Position numbers and translations under genes: made by a program
Assembly: GCA_037833965.1 (NCBI GenBank)
Contig: AP031357.1
Span: 15,334,001-15,398,000, forward strand
DNA length: 64,000 nucleotides
Origin: Marchantia polymorpha subsp. ruderalis
Taxonomy: Eukaryota > Streptophyta > Marchantiopsida > Marchantiales > Marchantiaceae
Direction of reading: 5' to 3'
Part shown: piece after piece, positions 58,304 through 64,000 of the stretch
Layout: each line of letters opens with the position of its first letter
Position numbering within the stretch: position 1 is the stretch's first letter
Notes under the pieces: generated by a model
The model's input: the letters and a program-made list of their open reading frames with translations, nothing else
Told to the model about the DNA's origin: nothing
The model's database searches: none

Positions 58304-61300
58304 TGAGCACCCCAACATTCCTTTCCGGGTCCGCTTTCTTCTGTGCAGTTTCTCGGTGTTCGGGTGTATCGGGTCGATATCGGGTACCACTGTGGGCTTT
58401 TCGAAAGAAGGGGTTCGACAAATTTCTATTTTTATTTTTATTTTAATATTCTAACTTCTAAGGCGAAAGATGAATCGACTAAAATCCTCCAACGAGTGCC
58501 GGAGGATTAAATGTAGATGCTTTTCGTCTTATCCCATCCTTCCATTGAACTTGTGACGTTATTACTTCCAGATGCTTGCCATATGGATTTCTGGTTGGCC
58601 TTGAAAACTATGATGCTTTGCTCGACAGCCCAGCCCTCAGCTTTCTGGTTACTTTCATCAGGTTTTCGAGGACGATATCGAGTTCTGGTCTCAAAATCTC
58701 CTCCCAACAAAACCCACAAAACATGTTGGACCAATTGTCGAATGTGGCAAAGTATCTATGGCTTATGGATTGCACCTCTTAGTTCTAGTATGGGAGTTGC
58801 GCTAGTTGTACACGTTGTTCTCATCCCATTCAAATCAGTTTATGAAATGTTCATTACATCATCCAGATCATATACAATACTTCGTTGGATTCAGTTAACT
58901 ACGAGTGTATGACGAGTTTGTTTGCATTAATTCCAATCGCGGATGCTATACATGAGTTTGGCTGTATAAATCATATTATTTTCTATACGATATTTTTTTA
59001 CAATGTTTTATAAAAATACAACATGACAGTTTGTACTAGGTTTACCATTAATATATATTTTTGATACATTAACATCATTATAATCATTCTTATTTTAAGC
59101 TTCAAACTAAAAAAGTAAAGACACAACATTTGTGGTAAGAACTAATTTTCAACAAAATGATACCCTTATGAAAAGATATTTGTCGTACAACACCTAAAAT
59201 ATATGATAAATGAAGATCAGATAATACATAAACAGCATGAAATTAAAATGATCCATCATCTTATGTGATTGATTTTATTTATATTTATTTTAAGTTTGGT
59301 TATTGCTATTTACAGAGGATTGGAAACATTATCTAATATGATGAAGAAATCTTGATGCATCTTGTTGTCTATAATAATATGCTCTCAATCATTTCAAATA
59401 TTCAAAATCATCAAATCCGAAATTCTTAAATATCATTTATTTATTTATTTATTTAATAATTATAACTAAAAATTATTCATTGATAAATCTACATAATTTG
59501 AAATTTATTAAAATAATTTCAATAGGAACTATAAGAATTTTATTTTATGATTCAATTTAAATCATTATACATAAAAAATCATATCATCAAAGTAGATGTA
59601 AAATTATCTTAATTTTACACTTATATGAGATTAAAATTCATAAATACTCTTGCTTTCAAACAAGCTAAGAAAAAATTGTCACAAAATTTTGGAAAAGATT
59701 AGAAAACATTATTTAGCCAATCAATACCATAAAAAAGTATTATAATAAATAAAATATAAAAATTTTAGATATATCTTTATTTATATCAACTACATTAAGA
59801 TCACAAGAATTGAAATGACATGATAATATGAATATTTTTGAATATTTTTAACATAAAATTGAAGCATATGTTCATTACAATTTACTTATGTTTACAACTC
59901 TTCATGTTTGTAATAAAACATCATATTCTATAAATATAATTTTGAGATTAAAGAAATTTACGTAATTATGCATGAAATATATTTAGTTTTTTTTGAATTT
60001 GAATATTTACAAACATCATCACTATAAACTATTACATATGGATGATTGTGTTTTATTCAAGGTAAACAAATGTTTAAAATTCCAAATCATATTTATATTT
60101 AAGGGGAACAAATGAAATAAATTTTTTTTAATCTAAATTCAGTATTGATGAAGAAACGATTAAGTTTGCAATTAATATTTTGATACTAAAAAGTCAAAAT
60201 ACACATTTTTAGTTATATTGAATTGAAAATGAATACAAAATTTTAATACATAATATGTGATCATAATCGAGATGAAATATTTTACATTATATTAGAAATT
60301 TCAAAAGATTTTTAGCTTATATAAATGCTATACTAAGCAAAACACTTATCTACATAAAACAATAATTTTCTTGTAGAATTATAGATTCATGTAGGTAGAC
60401 AAATTACATAACAATAATATTAAAGTAAAATAAATGATATAGTGATATTGTAATCACATAGTTTACATTTTTTTTACTGCATCTTGTGATACTAAATTGA
60501 AATTCATGATTGATAGTATGGAAGAATCGATAAGTGATATTATATTCAGATATTCATATATATCAATGAGAAAAAAATTGCAAATGTGATTTTTATAACT
60601 CGATTCATCATCCAATGGAGAGTGCGCATATCATACTATGATAAGTTATATCAGCGTAGAAGAGTGGTGAAATCAAATATGAGCGTAATCAACCATATAC
60701 GATAACGTACAATTTATTTATAATTTAAGACGCGTTTTGACACCTAGATTATAGTGAATTTGACAATCAATGAGTAGAAAAAAGAACTATCACCAGTTCA
60801 TTTTTGAACCATTGTTTGCAATTTGTACGTATCTGTAAATCATGTTAATTCATTCTATATCTAATCATATAATTAGACTATCTTAAGTCTATCATGGGAG
60901 CATTGATCTTAGATATGTCAATTGTTCATATTTTTATCTTCAAAAGGTCAATTATCATCTTTAATTCCAAACATCATTTCAAAGTGTATAAGAAACTATG
61001 ATTCTAATGATTGCAAATTTACACAATTTCAAGTGTTATTGGCTTTGTAGGCGATTAATTATTTTGAATTTCAATCGGATTCAGAGGAACCATTATTAAA
61101 TATGACTATTAAAATATAAAAATAAATTGTAGCAAGTAAATAATATCACAATCAGTTCTTTATTGGGCTTTAATCTGGATCATTACATTACAACAAAGAG
61201 AAAAAATTGAGTTTTTTTATATGAAATAAAGAAAAATTACATCCGTGGATGAAGACGTGGGATATTTCTGCAGAATGGATGGTAGATCAAATTTGAATGA

Positions 61301-62500
61301 AACAATAAGTTTTCAAGTTTTGTCAAATCAATTATACCCAATCTAACCATTTGTTAATAAAGATGTAACGTACTACTTCCAACATTCTTTTTATCAATTT
61401 GCGAAAGATCAATGTTCATAATTTTCAATGTATCTTTGAAACAATCGTTCACATCAAAGTCTCTAAACATACACATTCACATCAAAACCTAGTGACGATA
61501 AACATGCAATCAATATGCAAAAAAAAGCACCATTACTAGACCGAACTAAAATAATTCCAAGGTGGGAAGCATACTTCCCACCTTGGAAGTTATGACGCCA
61601 CATAGTGAAGAGTTTACCCTCCTTGCTTCACGCCATGGGCAAAGGTACGAAGAAATGCCGCTTCACCTTCTTTTGAATTCAGATTGAATTCTCTCAGCCT
61701 TCTAGATTAGTCTAAATTAACTTTTTAAATGAGATTAAAGTAACCTAATGTAGGTTGTTTAGGCGACTGATTAATGTAAGCATGATTGAATATGAGTAAA
61801 CTCAAATAATGATTGTTTACACCACTAAAGAAAAAAAAACTATGTCAATTTTAATATACTACATGTAGTTAAGCATATGTAAAATCAACAAGCTATATGC
61901 AACATGATATATATGCTTTGTTGATTTTCTTTTTAGCCTAGAGTGCACCAAGATAAACTACTGTAGAAACACTAGCAGTTCATGCTAAGTTCAAAAATTG
62001 TCCACACTTCCTGGTGGTTTGTGTCCACATAACGAGATGTTGATAGAGGAAGAATCGCAACGAGAGTAGACAATATCTAATAGTAAGAGGAATTTTGACA
62101 CTGGTCAAAAGATATTGTAGACGAATTAAGAAATTGTAGATGAACTAAGATCTATCTTAATAGAAATGAAATATTTGGGCTAAAAAGAAATGAATTTCAT
62201 AGACATTCATGCATCATTGGATAAAGAAGAGCGGAAGTGTGAAGGCTAAGGTAATTCAACCCCTCCACATGACTCTCACACAAATCAAGGTAAAATCCGC
62301 AATTGCAAACAAGAAACATAGCGATGAAAAAGTTGTGCCATTTATAACTAATTGCTACAATATTTGTTCTCCTCCCGTTAATGAACCCTACCCGTTCACA
62401 TGAAATCTACAAAGATAATATGTACCTCCATGCCAAAATTTCCAATGCACCCCAGATATAGACAAATAAGTCCATGATACTTCTATTGGAACGGAGCGAA
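58304..62500. other. AT-rich gene-free tract
   Basis: Beyond the uncertain frame at 58.5-58.9 kb, 59-62.5 kb is very AT-rich, full of A and T runs, and shows no coding potential, tRNA or recognisable transposon protein. A compact hairpin lies at 61555-61588. It is likely a nest of decayed repeats. Confidence 0.55.
61555..61588. repeat. Perfect 15-bp hairpin with 4-base loop
   Basis: Arms 61555-61569 and 61574-61588 are perfect reverse complements (TTCCAAGGTGGGAAG) around cata. It is GC-rich relative to its very AT-rich surroundings. No terminator-like T run follows. Confidence 0.9.
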
Positions 62501-62587
62501 GGAATAAATGTCTCCTAGCAATCAAATGGAGGGTCTTGACTTTGCAATCAAGTGTAACCTCATAATTGATGAGATTGTCAACGGGTA

Positions 62588-63160
62588 ATGAGGAAGAAGT
62601 TGCCGGGTATCTTATGCCAAGCACGACCGGACGTGCCGGTTCCCGGTTCCCGGCGAGCGCGTAGCTGGCGGGATTCTCTGTCATTTGACAGCAGACCAGA
62701 GTTAGAAGAATGGAGATTCGGTTTGGCTCGCGAAGCAGAGCTGCTCGCTCGAGGATTCGGTCGATTCGCAGATTTGCAGGCCGCTGAGAACCGTCTCGCT
62801 GTGCACTTGCATTTACTGTCGAAGAGCAGGTATGGATTTTCCTGGCAGAGGTCGAGATTTATGAGTATTTCTGGGTATTATTGCAGTCCAAAATTCCTGT
62901 TCAAAATTGTGTGATTAGATGGATAGAGCTACTATTCGCGACGATGCGTTTGATTGATCGGTATGCCATTAGGTCAGCGTTCGTGGGAGTCATTGGTGCA
63001 GTTTGGTTCCATGTCAATTCCTTTAGGGTTTAGGGTTTATTTCGTGCTAGTTCCTAGAATTTATCGCTGTTTATTATTGTGGCTTTGATCGGGATGCATC
63101 TTTCAAGTCTGCGTTCCTTCTGTCTTAAAATCGCAGAGAAGGTGACTTCAAGCATATGTA
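62588..63160 (+). promoter_or_regulatory. 5' leader exon and leader intron of the thioredoxin-like gene, with a possible uORF and telo box
   Basis: A GC-rich stretch to 62829 ends at a good donor (AGCAG|gtatgg), and an acceptor lies at 63136 (tcgcag|agaagg). An ATG at 62588 opens a frame that crosses this junction and stops after AGA AGG TGA, before the main start at 63161, so it would be an upstream frame of about 82 codons if transcription starts early enough. Inside the intron at about 63022-63037 are two TTTAGGG units, the plant telo-box motif often found in the first introns of housekeeping genes. Confidence 0.5.
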
Positions 63161-64000
63161 ATGAGCGACAAAATGGAAACACCCTCTACAGAAAATTTGT
63201 GTTCGGTTTTGAGATACTACACGGGGCATCCGAGGGAAGTGAAACCATCGAAAGTGATTGACTTCAAATCAGAACGTCAATTTGTGGAGCTTCTGCATGA
63301 AGGAGCTCCTGTGGTGGTCGCCTTTACACTGAGGTAAGCCTTCCTTGTGAGCATGTAACCAATGAGACTCGTAGTAAGATAAGTGATGTAATTAGTGAGA
63401 GTTTGGACTCGGGAGGTTTGGTTTTATTTGATATTGGTAGATGTATTCCAACTACCTGCGTTCTGTTCGCTGGACACATGCTCAGAAGCATGGTGGACTT
63501 TTAATCGTTCGAATGATTAGGTAAAATTGAGCTTATAGGAAGGAGTCAGGTCCAATTCCGGGGCAGTGGGCTTTTATTGTAGGCTCACAAATAGGCGACA
63601 GAACGAAATGCTGTGCAGGACTGAGAAAATACCCAACGAATGTTTTCCGTTCTCACATAATTTCTACTGTATGGTCTCAGATGTCCTTGGACCAAACGAT
63701 TTGACAGAGTAATGGAGGATGCATCATCAGAGTGGTATCCTCATATCAAATTCATGCGTGTATGTATCACTTTTAACTGATTCGATCTCCTGAGATGTAC
63801 AAACGTGACATTCCTCTTTTCTCTGTGCGTCGATGTAGGACCTTATGCATTGTACTCAGAGCGTTTAGTGTTGCCAGCACAGGTGGAGTGTCCTAAATAT
63901 CCTGGCTTCTGTATAGCCCGACAAAGGAAGGACTATCCATTCGTGGAGATATTTCACAGCCCGAAACAAGTGATCTTCTTCTCGTCCTATCAGTGGTTTT
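63161..64000 (+). CDS. Thioredoxin-fold protein, 5' part only (cut by window end)
   Basis: Exons 63161-63333, 63681-63759 and 63883 to beyond 64000 join in frame. The chain runs KPSKVIDFKSERQFVELLHE, then APVVVAFTLRCPWTKRFDRV, then EWYPHIKFMRVECPKYPGFC and KDYPFVEIFHSPKQ. The pattern of strand, short turn at CPW, helix, FMRVEC strand and PFVEIF strand is that of a thioredoxin fold. The active-site position has CPWT instead of CxxC, so the usual disulfide exchange is probably lost. Such plant proteins are annotated only as thioredoxin-superfamily; I cannot name an orthologue. The start at 63161 is chosen because the frame upstream is closed by a stop in the same exon. The 3' end lies outside the window. 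Confidence 0.8.

Overview
This is a window of nuclear DNA from a land plant. The evidence is interrupted genes with GT-AG (and some GC-AG) introns, a nucleus-encoded plastid ribosomal protein with a transit peptide, an SBDS protein with the plant-type C2H2 tail, a ROOT UV-B SENSITIVE (DUF647) protein, a trihelix-type regulator, a plant tRNA-Gly(UCC) and a decayed Ty1/copia fragment. Moderately GC-rich gene islands sit among long AT-rich tracts without genes. A bryophyte, perhaps a liverwort, would fit, but that is an inference and was not tested by any search.

Layout. 1-3.2 kb is an AT-rich desert running into a GC-rich promoter. 3.3-4.6 kb (+) is plastid ribosomal protein L11. 6.7-10.1 kb (+) is a ten-exon RUS/DUF647 membrane protein. 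11.6-13.9 kb (+) is a TMEM208/SND2 homologue, followed by a perfect 20-bp hairpin. 17.3-19.7 kb (-) is SBDS. 19.7-25 kb is mostly empty, with one AT-rich orphan reading frame and one copy of a dispersed repeat. A tRNA-Gly lies at 25.0 kb (-). 28.0-29.5 kb (+) is a three-exon secreted protein joining a bacterial-looking beta-sandwich to a fascin-like beta-trefoil. 31.1-33.0 kb (+) is an intronless trihelix-like protein with seven nearly identical 23-residue repeats. 35.5-38.7 kb (-) is a BPI/LBP-family lipid-binding protein. 38.7-51.2 kb is a large gene-poor block with a copia reverse-transcriptase relic, a 118-bp tandem duplication and a 165-bp CT microsatellite. 51.3-57.6 kb (-) is a complete twelve-exon SEC23. 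A short GC-rich reading frame diverges from its promoter. 58.9-62.5 kb is a second AT-rich desert. From 62.6 kb to the end (+) lies the start of a thioredoxin-fold gene, cut by the window edge.

The genes do not form a pathway. Most are unlinked housekeeping genes: plastid translation, 60S ribosome maturation, SRP-independent ER targeting and COPII coat. Exon structures were read by eye from splice signals, reading-frame continuity and known family sequence. They close in frame for L11, RUS, TMEM208, SBDS, the secreted protein and SEC23. The most unusual items are the chimeric secreted protein at 28-29.5 kb, the young coding minisatellite at 32 kb, GC-AG introns in SEC23 and possibly the BPI/LBP gene, and several near-perfect hairpins outside exons.
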